From: Paracoccaceae bacterium
GTDB taxonomy: Bacteria; Pseudomonadota; Alphaproteobacteria; Rhodobacterales; Rhodobacteraceae
Assembly (NCBI GenBank): GCA_021741465.1
Contig: JAIOXV010000009.1
Coordinates: 1 to 40,748 of the forward strand
DNA: 40,748 nt
Reading direction: 5' to 3'
The notes under the pieces were generated by a model, which saw only the letters and a program-made list of their open reading frames with translations, was not told where the DNA came from and did not search any database. This document shows positions 1 through 9,906 of this stretch, piece by piece (within the stretch, counting starts at the first letter, position 1; each line of letters begins with the position of its first letter). A program made the translations under genes and the position numbers.

Positions 1-1
1 C

Positions 2-130
2 GAACCCTTCGGATTTTCGCGCGCGGAATGGCCCGGGATTGATCGTTGGCTAGACAGGATCGCGGCCTTGCCCGGCTGGGCGCATCCTTATGATCTGATG
101 ACCCGTGCGTTGCCCCAAGCCAGCCTGTGA
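2..130 (+). CDS. C-terminal fragment of a glutathione S-transferase-like protein (truncated by window start)
   Basis: Frame 2 reads EPFGFSRAEWPGIDRWLDRIAALPGWAHPYDLMTRALPQASL*, resembling a GST C-terminal helix. Confidence 0.6.
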   Translation, partial: EPFGFSRAEWPGIDRWLDRIAALPGWAHPYDLMTRALPQASL

Positions 131-340
131 GATGACCTGTTCCAGCCAATCCCGCTTAGCGTGACGCAGCGAAATCATTGCGAAGGGAGCGGGCAAGGCG
201 GAACATGGGCCAAAGCGATAAAATGCGCCAGCCCCGCACCAGGGTTCGCGACTTTCCCTCCCGCGGCGGATCTGCCGCAACCCGATATGCCGACTGCACC
301 CTGATTACCGCAGTCTTTGAACCGACCAAGGAGTAGCGCG

Positions 341-1552
341 ATGACCGATGCTTTCATCTATGACACTGTCCGCACCCCGCGCGGCAAGGGCCGCCCGGAC
401 GGGGCATTGCATGAGGTGACTTCGGTTGCCTTGTCGGCTGGCATTCTGAATGCCTTGAAAAACCGCAACGGGCTTTCGGGCCATGCGGTAGAAGATGTGA
501 TCTGGGGCAATGTCACCCAAGTGGGCGAACAGGGGGGCTGCCTTGCCCGCTCTGCCGTGCTGTTGTCCGATCTTGACCAGTCGATCCCCGGCCTGGCGAT
601 CAACCGCTTTTGTGCAAGCGGGATGGAGGCGGTGAACCTTGCCGCCAATCAGGTCAAGGGAGGGGCGGGTCAGGCCTATATCGCGGGCGGGGTCGAGATG
701 ATGGGCCGCGTTGCCATGGGCAGCGATGGCGCGGCGATTGCCGTCGACCCTGCGCTTGCCATGAAAACCTATTTCGTGCCGCAGGGCATCTCGGCCGACA
801 TCATTGCCACCGAATACGGCCTGACGCGCGAGATGGCCGATGCCTTGGCAGTAGAAAGCCAGCGCCGTGCCGCGGCGGCATGGGCCGAGAGCCGGTTTCA
901 CAAATCCATCGTTCCGGTGACTGACCGGAATGGCCTGACCATTCTGGACCGTGACGAATACATGCGCCCGGCAACCGATATGGGCACGCTTGCGGGGTTG
1001 AAACCTGCTTTCAAGGACATGGGGGAAACCATGCCCGGCTTCGACAAGATCGCCAAGATGAAATACCCGCATCTTGAACGGATCGAGCACATCCACCATG
1101 CCGGGAACTCGTCAGGCATCGTCGATGGCGCAGCCGCCGTGCTGATCGGCAATGCCGAATTTGGCCGCGCCCATGGGCTGAAACCCCGGGCACGCATTCG
1201 CGCAACGGCCAAGATTGGCACCGACCCCACCATCATGCTGACCGGCCCGGTTCCGGTAACAGAAAAGATCCTGCGCGACAGCGGCATGTCCATCAAGGAC
1301 ATCGACCTTTTCGAGGTGAACGAAGCTTTCGCCAGCGTTGTTTTACGCTTTCAGCAGGCTTTTGATGTTTCGCCTGATCGGGTGAACGTCAACGGCGGCT
1401 CTATCGCTATGGGCCACCCGCTTGGCGCAACCGGGGCGATCATCATCGGCACGCTCTTGGATGAATTGGAACGCACGGGCAAATCCACCGGTCTTGCGAC
1501 GCTGTGCATTGCAAGCGGGATGGGCGCGGCGACCATCATCGAAAGGGTATGA
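341..1552 (+). CDS. fadA: Acetyl-CoA C-acyltransferase (thiolase)
   Basis: Start at ATG 341 after AAGGAG; thiolase motifs [31 protein letters not shown]. Confidence 0.95.
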   Translation: MTDAFIYDTVRTPRGKGRPDGALHEVTSVALSAGILNALKNRNGLSGHAVEDVIWGNVTQVGEQGGCLARSAVLLSDLDQSIPGLAINRFCASGMEAVNLAANQVKGGAGQAYIAGGVEMMGRVAMGSDGAAIAVDPALAMKTYFVPQGISADIIATEYGLTREMADALAVESQRRAAAAWAESRFHKSIVPVTDRNGLTILDRDEYMRPATDMGTLAGLKPAFKDMGETMPGFDKIAKMKYPHLERIEHIHHAGNSSGIVDGAAAVLIGNAEFGRAHGLKPRARIRATAKIGTDPTIMLTGPVPVTEKILRDSGMSIKDIDLFEVNEAFASVVLRFQQAFDVSPDRVNVNGGSIAMGHPLGATGAIIIGTLLDELERTGKSTGLATLCIASGMGAATIIERV

Positions 1553-1555
1553 GCA

Positions 1556-2038
1556 ATGCCGAAGATTGATCTTCAAAAGGTTCCGGTAAAAACGGGGTCG
1601 ATCTATCCCGCGCCCTATGACGCGCTGGTTGCAGGCCGGTCTTCGTTGCGGCTGGGCGAGGCGGGCGGGTTGACGCAGTTTGGCGCCAACCTTGTCACGC
1701 TGGCTCCGGGGGCGATCTCTTCGATGCGCCACTGGCACCTGTCTGAGGATGAGTTTGTCATGGTCACGACCGGCAGTTGCACCATGGTCACCGATGCGGG
1801 CGAAACCGAGATGCATACAGGCGATTGCGCCGCCTTTCCCCCAAATACGCCGGACGGCCACCATTTCATCAACCGCACAGACACGCCCATGACCTTTCTG
1901 GTGATCGGCACGAAAGCGCCCCGCGAAGTGGCGACCTATTCCGACGTTGACCTGGTGGTCAAGTTGGAAGCGGGCCAAGCAGTATTCACACATAAGGACG
2001 GCCGCCCTTACCAGCAGCCCGAGGGAGACCAGAAATGA
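1556..2038 (+). CDS. Small cupin-domain protein
   Basis: [18 protein letters not shown]...DGHHFIN cupin motifs; lies between fadA and fadB. Confidence 0.85.
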   Translation: MPKIDLQKVPVKTGSIYPAPYDALVAGRSSLRLGEAGGLTQFGANLVTLAPGAISSMRHWHLSEDEFVMVTTGSCTMVTDAGETEMHTGDCAAFPPNTPDGHHFINRTDTPMTFLVIGTKAPREVATYSDVDLVVKLEAGQAVFTHKDGRPYQQPEGDQK

Positions 2039-4218
2039 CCGATTTCACCTATGCCATGGACGCTGATGGCGTCGTGACCCTGACCTGGGACGTTAAGGCC
2101 AAGTCGATGAACGTCATGTCGACCGAGGCCTTCATGGACCTGTCTGCCAAGGTCGATCAGGCGCTGGCCGACCCTGCCGCCAAGGGTATTATCATCACCT
2201 CGGGCAAGAAGGATTTCGCCGGCGGCATGGACCTGAAGGTCATCGCGGCCATGCGGGCGGGCGGCGCACAGGCAATCTTTGATGGCGTGATGGGCATGCA
2301 CAACGTGCTGCGCAAGATCGAACTTGCTGGGATGGATCCAAAGACCAAAAAAGGCGGCAAACCAATTGTCGCCGCGCTGCCCGGCACCGCACTGGGCATT
2401 GGGCTTGAACTGCCTTTGGCCTGTCACCACATCATTGCCGCCGACAATCCGAAGGCAAAGATCGGACTGCCCGAGATTCTGGTTGGCATTTTTCCCGGTG
2501 GCGGCGGCACCACCCGTTTGACCCGCAAACTGGGAGCGATGATGGCCGCACCTTTCCTTCTTGAAGGCAAGCTGTCAGATCCGAAGGCCGCCAAGGCGGG
2601 CGGGCTGATAGATGAGGTTGTTGCCCCCGAAGACCTGCTTGTTCGCGCCAAGGAATGGGTGCTGTCAGCCAAGGATGCAGACCTTGTAAAACCTTGGGAC
2701 GACAAGGGCTATAAGATGCCCGGCGGCGCGCCCTATCACCCAGCGGGCTTCATGACCTTTGTCGGTGCCAATGCCATGGTAGGCGGAAAAACCATGGGCG
2801 TCTATCCGGCTGCGAAAGAGCTTCTGGGTGCGGTCTATGAAGGTGCGCTTGTGCCGTTCGACACTGCCATCCGTATCGAAGCGCGGCACTTTACCTCGTT
2901 GTTGATGAACCCATCGTCCACCGCCATGATCCGGTCCTTGTTCATCAACAAAGAAGCGCTTGAAAAGGGCGCGAACCGGCCCAAAGTGGCCGATCAGACG
3001 GTGAAGAAGGTTGGCATCATCGGTGCGGGGATGATGGGGGCGGGCATTGCCTATGTCTCGGCCAATGCTGGCATTGAAGTGGTGTTGATCGACGCTGCCC
3101 AAGAGGCCGCCGATCGCGGCAAGGCTTATTCGGAAGGGATTCTGGACAAAGGAATGGCGCGCAAGAAAGTAACTGCTGAGAAAAAGGCCGAGGTCTTGGG
3201 CCGCATTCTGGCGACAACTGACTATACCGCCTTGGCCAAATGCGATCTGATCGTAGAGGCCGTTTTCGAAGATCCGAAAGTGAAGGCCGACGTTACCGCC
3301 AAGGTCGAGGCTGTGGTTGGGCCGGATTGCATCTTTGCCACCAACACCTCGACCTTGCCGATTTCGTCGCTGGCCAAGGCCAGCAAGTGCCCTGAACAGT
3401 TCATCGGCATTCACTTCTTCTCTCCGGTGGACAAGATGATGCTGGTCGAGATCATTCGCGGCAAGGCGACGGGCGATACGGCCGTGGCCAAGGCGTTGGA
3501 TTATGTCCGCCAAATTCGCAAAACACCGATTGTGGTGAACGATGCGCGGTTCTTCTACGCCAACCGTTGCATCATTCCTTACATCAATGAAGGCATCCGC
3601 ATGGTGGCCGAAGGGGTGGAACCGGCGCTGGTGGAAAATGCCGCAAAACTCGTGGGCATGCCGCTGGGTCCTTTGCAGCTGGTTGACGAAACCTCAATTG
3701 ATCTTGGTGTGAAAATCGCCAAGGCGACTCGTGCGGCGATGGGCGATGCTTATCCCGATGGCGCAGTGGATGAGGTGCTGTTCTGGATGGCGGATCAGGG
3801 ACGCATCGGCAAGAAGGCCAATGCGGGCTTTTACGCCTATGATGCGGTGGGCAAACGCATAGGACTTTGGGATGGGCTGGAAGGCCGCTATCCTGTGAGC
3901 GCGGCCCAGCCCGAACTTGCCACCGTGCAGCACCGGCTATTGATGGCGCAGGTGCTGGAAGCGGTGCGGGCACTGGAAGAGGGCGTGCTGACCGACATTC
4001 GCGAAGGCGACGTGGGTGCGATCCTTGGCTGGGGTTTTGCGCCTTGGTCGGGTGGGCCGTTTGGATGGCTGGACATAATCGGCGCTGCGAGGGCGGTGGA
4101 AATTTGTGAGGGCCTGACAAACGCCTTCGGTCCCCGGTTCGAAGCCCCGGACTTGCTGCGCAGCATGGCCGAAAAAGGCGCAACATTCTACGGGGCGGCG
4201 GCGACCAAAGCCGCCTGA
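2035..4218 (+). CDS. fadB: Bifunctional enoyl-CoA hydratase / 3-hydroxyacyl-CoA dehydrogenase (FadB/FadJ type)
   Basis: N-terminal crotonase region, Rossmann motif GIIGAGMMGAGIAY, HFFSPVDKMMLVEII; start overlaps cupin stop by 4 nt. Confidence 0.95.
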   Translation: MTDFTYAMDADGVVTLTWDVKAKSMNVMSTEAFMDLSAKVDQALADPAAKGIIITSGKKDFAGGMDLKVIAAMRAGGAQAIFDGVMGMHNVLRKIELAGMDPKTKKGGKPIVAALPGTALGIGLELPLACHHIIAADNPKAKIGLPEILVGIFPGGGGTTRLTRKLGAMMAAPFLLEGKLSDPKAAKAGGLIDEVVAPEDLLVRAKEWVLSAKDADLVKPWDDKGYKMPGGAPYHPAGFMTFVGANAMVGGKTMGVYPAAKELLGAVYEGALVPFDTAIRIEARHFTSLLMNPSSTAMIRSLFINKEALEKGANRPKVADQTVKKVGIIGAGMMGAGIAYVSANAGIEVVLIDAAQEAADRGKAYSEGILDKGMARKKVTAEKKAEVLGRILATTDYTALAKCDLIVEAVFEDPKVKADVTAKVEAVVGPDCIFATNTSTLPISSLAKASKCPEQFIGIHFFSPVDKMMLVEIIRGKATGDTAVAKALDYVRQIRKTPIVVNDARFFYANRCIIPYINEGIRMVAEGVEPALVENAAKLVGMPLGPLQLVDETSIDLGVKIAKATRAAMGDAYPDGAVDEVLFWMADQGRIGKKANAGFYAYDAVGKRIGLWDGLEGRYPVSAAQPELATVQHRLLMAQVLEAVRALEEGVLTDIREGDVGAILGWGFAPWSGGPFGWLDIIGAARAVEICEGLTNAFGPRFEAPDLLRSMAEKGATFYGAAATKAA

Positions 4219-4228
4219 TCCACGGCAC

Positions 4229-4252
4229 AAGGCGGGCAGGTTTGCCCGCCTT
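4229..4252. terminator. Bidirectional hairpin between convergent fadB and the sulfotransferase gene
   Basis: AAGGCGGGCA-GGTT-TGCCCGCCTT, 10-bp perfect stem, overlapping the TAA of the minus-strand gene. Confidence 0.7.
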
Positions 4253-4919
4253 ACCCTATGAAGGGCGCGTCGTTGAAAGCATAGCCAAAGCGGGCAATAT
4301 CCTCAGCGCAGTCCTGCGCCACGATGTCGGCATCGCGGTCGGAATAAAACGCCCGCCAATCGCGCGGGCGTTCGCTTTCATTGGCACGCGCTAGGTGCGT
4401 AAGCCGAAACCCGAGATGGGTTTCAAGCGGGGCAAGATCATCATCAAGATGTTCCAACCTTGCAAAAAGCTGGCAACGCTCCGTCCCGGTCTTGTCGCGC
4501 ATATAGGCGGCAGCGGGCCACAGACGAAAGGCGGTTCTGGTCTGCGGGTGGCCGAGAAAATCGCTGAACCCCATTGCCTTTGCCAGCCCGACAGCCGGAT
4601 GGGCAAAGCTTTGCGCCCGCAACCAATGGTAATAGCTGACCGCACGATCCCAGGGGTTTCGCACAAGGGTAAAGCAAAACATCTGGTCCAGATCTGCAGG
4701 GCCCAGCACGCCGTCAATATCTGCAAGGCTTGAGTGTTTCCACAGCCGTCCCGCCGCGTTTAGCCCCTTTACACGCCCACGACGCGCCCGTGCCTTTGGC
4801 GTGTCACCGATGAGGATATCCTCTTTCATCGCCCGGTTTTCCAGCGCCAGCGTCAAGGCCGTTCCGCCCGTTTTCGGAATATGAACAAAGACATATCTGC
4901 GGCCGGGAGAGATTATCAT
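4251..4919 (-). CDS. Sulfotransferase-family protein
   Basis: MIISPGRRYVFVHIPKTGGTALTLAL (5'-PSB-like) and FTLVRNPWDRAVSYYHW (3'-PB-like); internal ATG at 4919 preferred over ORF start 5018. Confidence 0.8.
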   Translation of the reverse strand: MIISPGRRYVFVHIPKTGGTALTLALENRAMKEDILIGDTPKARARRGRVKGLNAAGRLWKHSSLADIDGVLGPADLDQMFCFTLVRNPWDRAVSYYHWLRAQSFAHPAVGLAKAMGFSDFLGHPQTRTAFRLWPAAAYMRDKTGTERCQLFARLEHLDDDLAPLETHLGFRLTHLARANESERPRDWRAFYSDRDADIVAQDCAEDIARFGYAFNDAPFIG

Positions 4920-5061
4920 GAACCTAACCGCAAAGGGGGGCCGCCCTTGGCGGCATCGAGCCCCCGCAGGCGGCGTTGCCACGGTAGGGCGGGACACGGC
5001 GCGCAACGGCCGGGCCATGATGCCGCTTGCGGTGACGTGTTTGGCACAACGCGATCATAGG

Positions 5062-6006
5062 TCACACGGCATTTGGCAGGGGGCGCCGTTCAGAAAAGGC
5101 GATGAGGTTTTCGACAGCCATCAGACCCATCGCGCTGCGAACCTCGAGCGCGGCTGTGCCAAGATGGGGCAGCAGGGTCACATTTTCCAGCGTCAGCAGG
5201 TCTGGGTGAACCTTCGGCTCTTGTTCGTAGACATCCAGCCCCGCCCCAGCGATCCGCCCCGCCTTCAAGGCCGTGGCAAGGGCGGCTTCATCCACCACGT
5301 CGCCACGAGAAATGTTGACGAAAATGGCGTGTTGTTTCATGTGGCCAAGGGTTTCGGCATTGATAAGCTGGCGCGTGGCCGGTCCCCCCGGCACGGCTAC
5401 GACAACCACATCGGCAGACATTACCTCGGCCAAGGACACCGCGCGCGCAGGCAGGCCGGGTTCGGCCGGGCTGCGGTTATGATACAGAATATCCATGCCA
5501 AAACCGTGATGCGCGCGCCGGGCAATCGCTTTGCCAATGCGCCCCATGCCGATAATGCCCAAAGTCTTGCCTGTCAGATGCAGGCCCAGCATTTGCGTTG
5601 GGTGCCAGCCCTGCCAATGGCCTGCCCGCACAAGTCTTTCGCCCTCACCCGCCCGACGGGCAGTCATCAGCATCAGCATCAAGGCGATGTCGGCGGTGGC
5701 GTCGGTGACGGCGCCGGGCGTATTTGTCACCTGAAGCCCCGCGGCACGGGCGGCAACCACGTCGATATGATTGAAACCAACCCCGAAGTTGGCAAGAAGC
5801 TTGGCCCGAGGGGTGGGAACATCGGCAAAGACCTGCGCGCTGTAAAGATCGCCCAACGTGGGCAGAACGGCATCAAAATCGCGCAGGCTGGCGCGCAATT
5901 CATCCGGCGTCAGCGGCAAGGTGCTTGCCCGTGCGGTGACGTCAAAACGGGTATGGACGGCCTGCATGACCACTTCGGGCAAAGGGCGGGTGACAAGGAG
6001 TTTCAT
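5062..6006 (-). CDS. D-isomer-specific 2-hydroxyacid dehydrogenase (glyoxylate/hydroxypyruvate reductase-like)
   Basis: LGIIGMGRIGKAIARRA Rossmann motif; FVNISRGDVVDEAAL; VTLLPHLGTAALEVR. Confidence 0.9.
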   Translation of the reverse strand: MKLLVTRPLPEVVMQAVHTRFDVTARASTLPLTPDELRASLRDFDAVLPTLGDLYSAQVFADVPTPRAKLLANFGVGFNHIDVVAARAAGLQVTNTPGAVTDATADIALMLMLMTARRAGEGERLVRAGHWQGWHPTQMLGLHLTGKTLGIIGMGRIGKAIARRAHHGFGMDILYHNRSPAEPGLPARAVSLAEVMSADVVVVAVPGGPATRQLINAETLGHMKQHAIFVNISRGDVVDEAALATALKAGRIAGAGLDVYEQEPKVHPDLLTLENVTLLPHLGTAALEVRSAMGLMAVENLIAFSERRPLPNAV

Positions 6007-6341
6007 CAGAACATCTTTCCGCCCAAGGGCACTTCATGGCCAGGTCCGATCAACACCACTTCGCCCTCTGCATCGGGAAGGCCAAGGATCAACACCTCGG
6101 ACATCACCTTGCCAATCTGGCGGGGTGGAAAGTTGACAACGCCCAAGACCTGTCGGCCAACAAGGCCCTCGGGCGTATAGTGTTTGGTGATCTGGGCAGA
6201 CGACCGCTTTTCGCCTATCTCTGGCCCAAAATCGACCCAGAGTTTAATGGCGGGTTTGCGCGCCTCGGGGTAGGGTTCGGCGCGGGTGATGCGGCCGATG
6301 CGGATATCTACCTTGGCAAAATCATCGTAGGTGATCGTCAT
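6006..6341 (-). CDS. tRNA-binding domain protein (CsaA-like)
   Basis: DFAKVDIRIGRITRAEPYPEARKPAIKLWVDFG...GRQVLGVVNFPPRQIG, typical CsaA/EMAP-II-like fold sequence. Confidence 0.9.
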   Translation of the reverse strand: MTITYDDFAKVDIRIGRITRAEPYPEARKPAIKLWVDFGPEIGEKRSSAQITKHYTPEGLVGRQVLGVVNFPPRQIGKVMSEVLILGLPDAEGEVVLIGPGHEVPLGGKMF

Positions 6342-7150
6342 TTGCCCAGCTCCCGTCCCCGGTCGGCAGCGGCTTTGATGGCACTGGCCAGAACGGGCGG
6401 AAAGCCGGTTTCCGGGTTCATCAGCACCGCAAGTGCCGCAGCCGTGGTCCCGCCGGGCGAGGTAACATTTACCCGCAGCTGTTCGGCCGTTTCGCTGGAT
6501 CGATAGGCCAACTCTCCGGCCCCGCAGACTGTGGCCCGTGCCAGTTTCATGGCAACGTCCGGCGAAAGCCCTTGCGCCACGCCCCCTGCCGCCATCGCTT
6601 CGATCAAATGAAAGACATAGGCCGGGCCAGAGCCGGACACCGCGGTAACAGCGTCAATCTGATGCTCGCCTTCCAGATCCACGACCTCGCCCACGGCGCG
6701 CATCAGGGTGCGGGCAAGGTCAAGGCCTGCCGCCCCGGCATGGGCATTGGCGCAAATGCCGGTAATGCCGCGCCCCACCATCGCAGGGGTGTTGGGCATC
6801 GTGCGGACGATGGGGGTTTGCGCGCCAAACGCCGCTTCGAAAGTTGCAATCGATGTACCTGCGGCAATCGACACCATCAGCGTCGTGCCATTGCCAAGGG
6901 CCTGCAAGGCGGGCAGGGCTTCGCCCATCATCTGCGGCTTGACGGCCAAAAGTGCCACTGCCGGTGCGGGCGGCACGCCTTTGTTCAGATGCACCCCGGT
7001 TGATTTAAGCCAATCTGTCGGGTTTGGTTCCAGCACCCAGATAGCGCTCGGCGGCAGGCCAGCCGCAAGCCATCCGGCAAGCAATGCAGAGCCCATTTTG
7101 CCGCATCCCAGCAGCACCAACCCCTGTGTGGCAACCTGTTCCAAAGCCAT
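6338..7150 (-). CDS. proC: Pyrroline-5-carboxylate reductase
   Basis: VLLGCGKMGSALLAGWL; VRTMPNTPAMVGRGITGI; AVSGSGPAYVFHLIEAMAAGG. Confidence 0.95.
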   Translation of the reverse strand: MALEQVATQGLVLLGCGKMGSALLAGWLAAGLPPSAIWVLEPNPTDWLKSTGVHLNKGVPPAPAVALLAVKPQMMGEALPALQALGNGTTLMVSIAAGTSIATFEAAFGAQTPIVRTMPNTPAMVGRGITGICANAHAGAAGLDLARTLMRAVGEVVDLEGEHQIDAVTAVSGSGPAYVFHLIEAMAAGGVAQGLSPDVAMKLARATVCGAGELAYRSSETAEQLRVNVTSPGGTTAAALAVLMNPETGFPPVLASAIKAAADRGRELGK

Positions 7151-7177
7151 TGAGACCCTCCTTGTTCGGAAGGCAGG

Positions 7178-7681
7178 TTAGGCCCGACCATAGGCCTCGG
7201 CAATGGCGACTTTCATGGCATCTGCGGGCGTATGGTCTGCCCATGCCACCAGCTGAAACGCGGGGTAAAACCGCTCTGAGGCGTGAACGGCTGCCGAAAT
7301 CAGCCGGTCGATCTGTTCAGCCCCCACCAGTTGCCCGCCCGCAAGGCACAGCCCATAGCGCCAGACCATCAGCTTTTGCTCGGCCCAATAGGTGAAGGCG
7401 CCGGTCCAGACCATATCATTGCAGCGGTTCAGAATGTCATAAAGAACCGGCAAGCGTGCCTCGGGGGGCTCCATCTCGAAGGTGCAGATCAGCCGCAGGG
7501 TTTCATCCTGTGCCGACCAGGCGAGCGTCAGTGAATAGGTGCGCCACTGGCCTTCGACCGCCATTGCAATCTGATCGTCGGTAACGCGGTCAAATTCCCA
7601 GTCGTGATGCGCGGCCAGATCCTCGACAATGTCGATCGGATGCATGTCATCCAGTGCAAGGAAATCTTCTGAAATTGACAT
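7178..7681 (-). CDS. YbjN domain-containing protein
   Basis: Acidic protein with LYDILNRCNDMVWTGAF, a YbjN-family signature; usual proC neighbour. Confidence 0.8.
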   Translation of the reverse strand: MSISEDFLALDDMHPIDIVEDLAAHHDWEFDRVTDDQIAMAVEGQWRTYSLTLAWSAQDETLRLICTFEMEPPEARLPVLYDILNRCNDMVWTGAFTYWAEQKLMVWRYGLCLAGGQLVGAEQIDRLISAAVHASERFYPAFQLVAWADHTPADAMKVAIAEAYGRA

Positions 7682-8097
7682 GCCAGCCCCACAATAAAGC
7701 CTTTTACGAATGTACTTTCCGCAACAGGCTGTGCGTCCGGCAAGGTTCAGCGATGCCTGACATCCACCTTACTAGATATAGTGTGACCAAGGCGAAAGGC
7801 TGTAAAGAGAAATCTAGGCAAATCTTCTGTGGATAAGGCGAATCAGGCGAATATTGGGGCGGTCCAAGGCCTGTCGCCGCAATCTGTCTGTTTCGCGCTA
7901 TCGATTGCGCAGCGTCTTTAGCGCGCGGAAGGCTCAATTTGTACTTCAACAGCGATGCGGGCTGTGTAAGGTTAGTTTTTGCCTAATCACTGCGTCGCAA
8001 TCCTGTTCTTTATGTTCACCACGGGTTGCGAAACATCGGGGGTCAAACCCCTTTCTGTGGCGGCTCGGCGCTTTGGGGTGCAAAGAAGGAATGATCC

Positions 8098-9354
8098 ATG
8101 GCGAAAGAATCCATCGATACGCTTGTTGTCGGGGCTGGGCAGGCCGGTGTGGCTGTTAGCGAACATCTGGGCAAGTTGGGCGTGCCGTATCTTGTGCTGG
8201 AACGCGCCCGAATTGCTGAGCGTTGGCGTTCAGAGCGCTGGGATTCCCTGGTTGCCAATGGGCCGGCCTGGCACGACCGTTTTCCGGGGCTGGAGTTTGA
8301 AGGTTTCGGCCCGGACGACTTTGTGCCGAAAGAGAAAGTGGCTGACTATTTCGTGGCCTATGCCAATGAAATCAACGCGCCGATCCGCACCGGGGTTGAG
8401 GTGCGCCGCGTGGAGCGCCGTACGGGAAAGCCGGGGTTCATCGTTGAAACCTCGGACGGCACGATCGAGGCAAATCGCATCGTTTCGGCCACTGGCGCAT
8501 TTCAGCGGCCGGTCATTCCCGGCATCGCGCCAAAGGACGACGGGCTATATCAAATTCACTCGGCGGCTTATCACAACCCCGAACAACTGCCCGAAGGGGC
8601 GGTTCTGGTTGTTGGCGGCGGATCGTCTGGCGTGCAGATTGCCGACGAGTTGAACCGCGCCGGGCGCAAGGTTTATCTTTCGGTTGGCGCCCATGACCGC
8701 CCGCCACGCGCCTATCGCGACCGCGATTTTGTCTGGTGGCTTGGGGTGTTGGGCCTGTGGGATATCGAAGCGATGGCGCCGGGCACCGAACATGTTACAA
8801 TTGCTGTCAGTGGCGCCTATGGTGGCAAGACCATCGATTTTCGCGAATTGGCGCAGCAGGGTATCACGCTTTTGGGCCTGACCGACGCCTTTCAAGACGG
8901 CAAGGCAAGTTTCCGGAGCGATCTGGTCGAGAATATCCGCAAGGGAGATGAAAACTATCTGTCGCTGCTGGATGCGGCTGACGCTTATATCGCCCGCAAT
9001 GGTCTGGACCTGCCCGAAGAACCGCTTGCGCGGCGCACGTTGCCCGATCCGGACTGTATGAAAAACCCGATCAAGGAGCTTGATCTTGCCAAAGCCGGCA
9101 TCACCTCGATCATCTGGGCCACGGGCTATGCCACCGATTTCAGCTGGCTTCCGGCAACCGCGCTGGATGATAAGGGCAAACCCCGCCATCAGCGCGGCGT
9201 TTCTTCTGAACCGGGGGTGTATTTTATCGGCTTGCCCTGGCTTTCCCGCCGGGGGTCGACCTTTATCTGGGGTGTTTGGCATGATGCCAAACATATTGCC
9301 GACCATATCGCGACCCAGCGCAAATACACCGCCTATCACGAAGGAAAGACTTGA
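8098..9354 (+). CDS. Flavin-containing monooxygenase / NAD(P)-binding flavoprotein
   Basis: VVGAGQAGVAVSEHLG, VVGGGSSGVQIADEL, IIWATGYATDFSWL motifs; start follows AAGGA. Confidence 0.9.
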   Translation: MAKESIDTLVVGAGQAGVAVSEHLGKLGVPYLVLERARIAERWRSERWDSLVANGPAWHDRFPGLEFEGFGPDDFVPKEKVADYFVAYANEINAPIRTGVEVRRVERRTGKPGFIVETSDGTIEANRIVSATGAFQRPVIPGIAPKDDGLYQIHSAAYHNPEQLPEGAVLVVGGGSSGVQIADELNRAGRKVYLSVGAHDRPPRAYRDRDFVWWLGVLGLWDIEAMAPGTEHVTIAVSGAYGGKTIDFRELAQQGITLLGLTDAFQDGKASFRSDLVENIRKGDENYLSLLDAADAYIARNGLDLPEEPLARRTLPDPDCMKNPIKELDLAKAGITSIIWATGYATDFSWLPATALDDKGKPRHQRGVSSEPGVYFIGLPWLSRRGSTFIWGVWHDAKHIADHIATQRKYTAYHEGKT

Positions 9355-9486
9355 TCTGTGACAGCCTGGCCTGCCTGTGTTCAGGATCACACCCAGATCA
9401 GGGCATATTCCAGGTTTGAAACTTACCGCGCCCATACCCGCCGGCCCAAGCCCGGACACGAATGAACCAACTCAAGGATCAGCACC

Positions 9487-9903
9487 ATGGCGCATACGCG
9501 CATTCGCAAGTTCAACACCAAGGAAACCTACCCAGAGCAGAACCTGGACAATGACCTGTGCCAGGCCGTTGTAACCCGCGGGGGGCGCACGATTTATCTG
9601 CGCGGCCAGTGCCCGCAGAACTTGGATGATGCCAAGGATATCGGCAGCCATGATCCGGTGGAACAGACCCACAAGGTCATGCAGAACATCCGCCAATTGA
9701 TCGAGGAGTGTGGCGGCACCATGGAGCATCTGGTCAAGGTAGTGGTCTATATCACTGACGTGCGCCACCGTGAGGCGGTCTACCGAACCATGGGCGAATA
9801 TCTGAAAGGCGTGCATCCAGTCTCGACCGGGCTTGTGGTCAGCGCTTTGGCACGGCCGAATTGGCTGGTGGAAATCGACGGCACCGCTGTAATTCCGGAT
9901 TGA
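9487..9903 (+). CDS. RidA/YjgF/YER057c/UK114-family protein
   Basis: Size, NIRQLIEECGGTMEHLVKVVVYITD and HPVSTGLVVSALARPNWLVEIDGTAVI. Confidence 0.9.
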   Translation: MAHTRIRKFNTKETYPEQNLDNDLCQAVVTRGGRTIYLRGQCPQNLDDAKDIGSHDPVEQTHKVMQNIRQLIEECGGTMEHLVKVVVYITDVRHREAVYRTMGEYLKGVHPVSTGLVVSALARPNWLVEIDGTAVIPD

Positions 9904-9906
9904 GCC

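Noticed and set aside
4918-6180. 420-aa + strand ORF
   Set aside because: Antisense to the 2-hydroxyacid dehydrogenase and adjacent genes, which have clear family motifs.
7682-8097. Non-coding gap before the FMO gene, with the short direct repeat AGGCGAATCAGGCGAATA
   Set aside because: Divergent promoter region; the repeat is short, the small ORFs lack coding character, and I could not define a LysR box with confidence.
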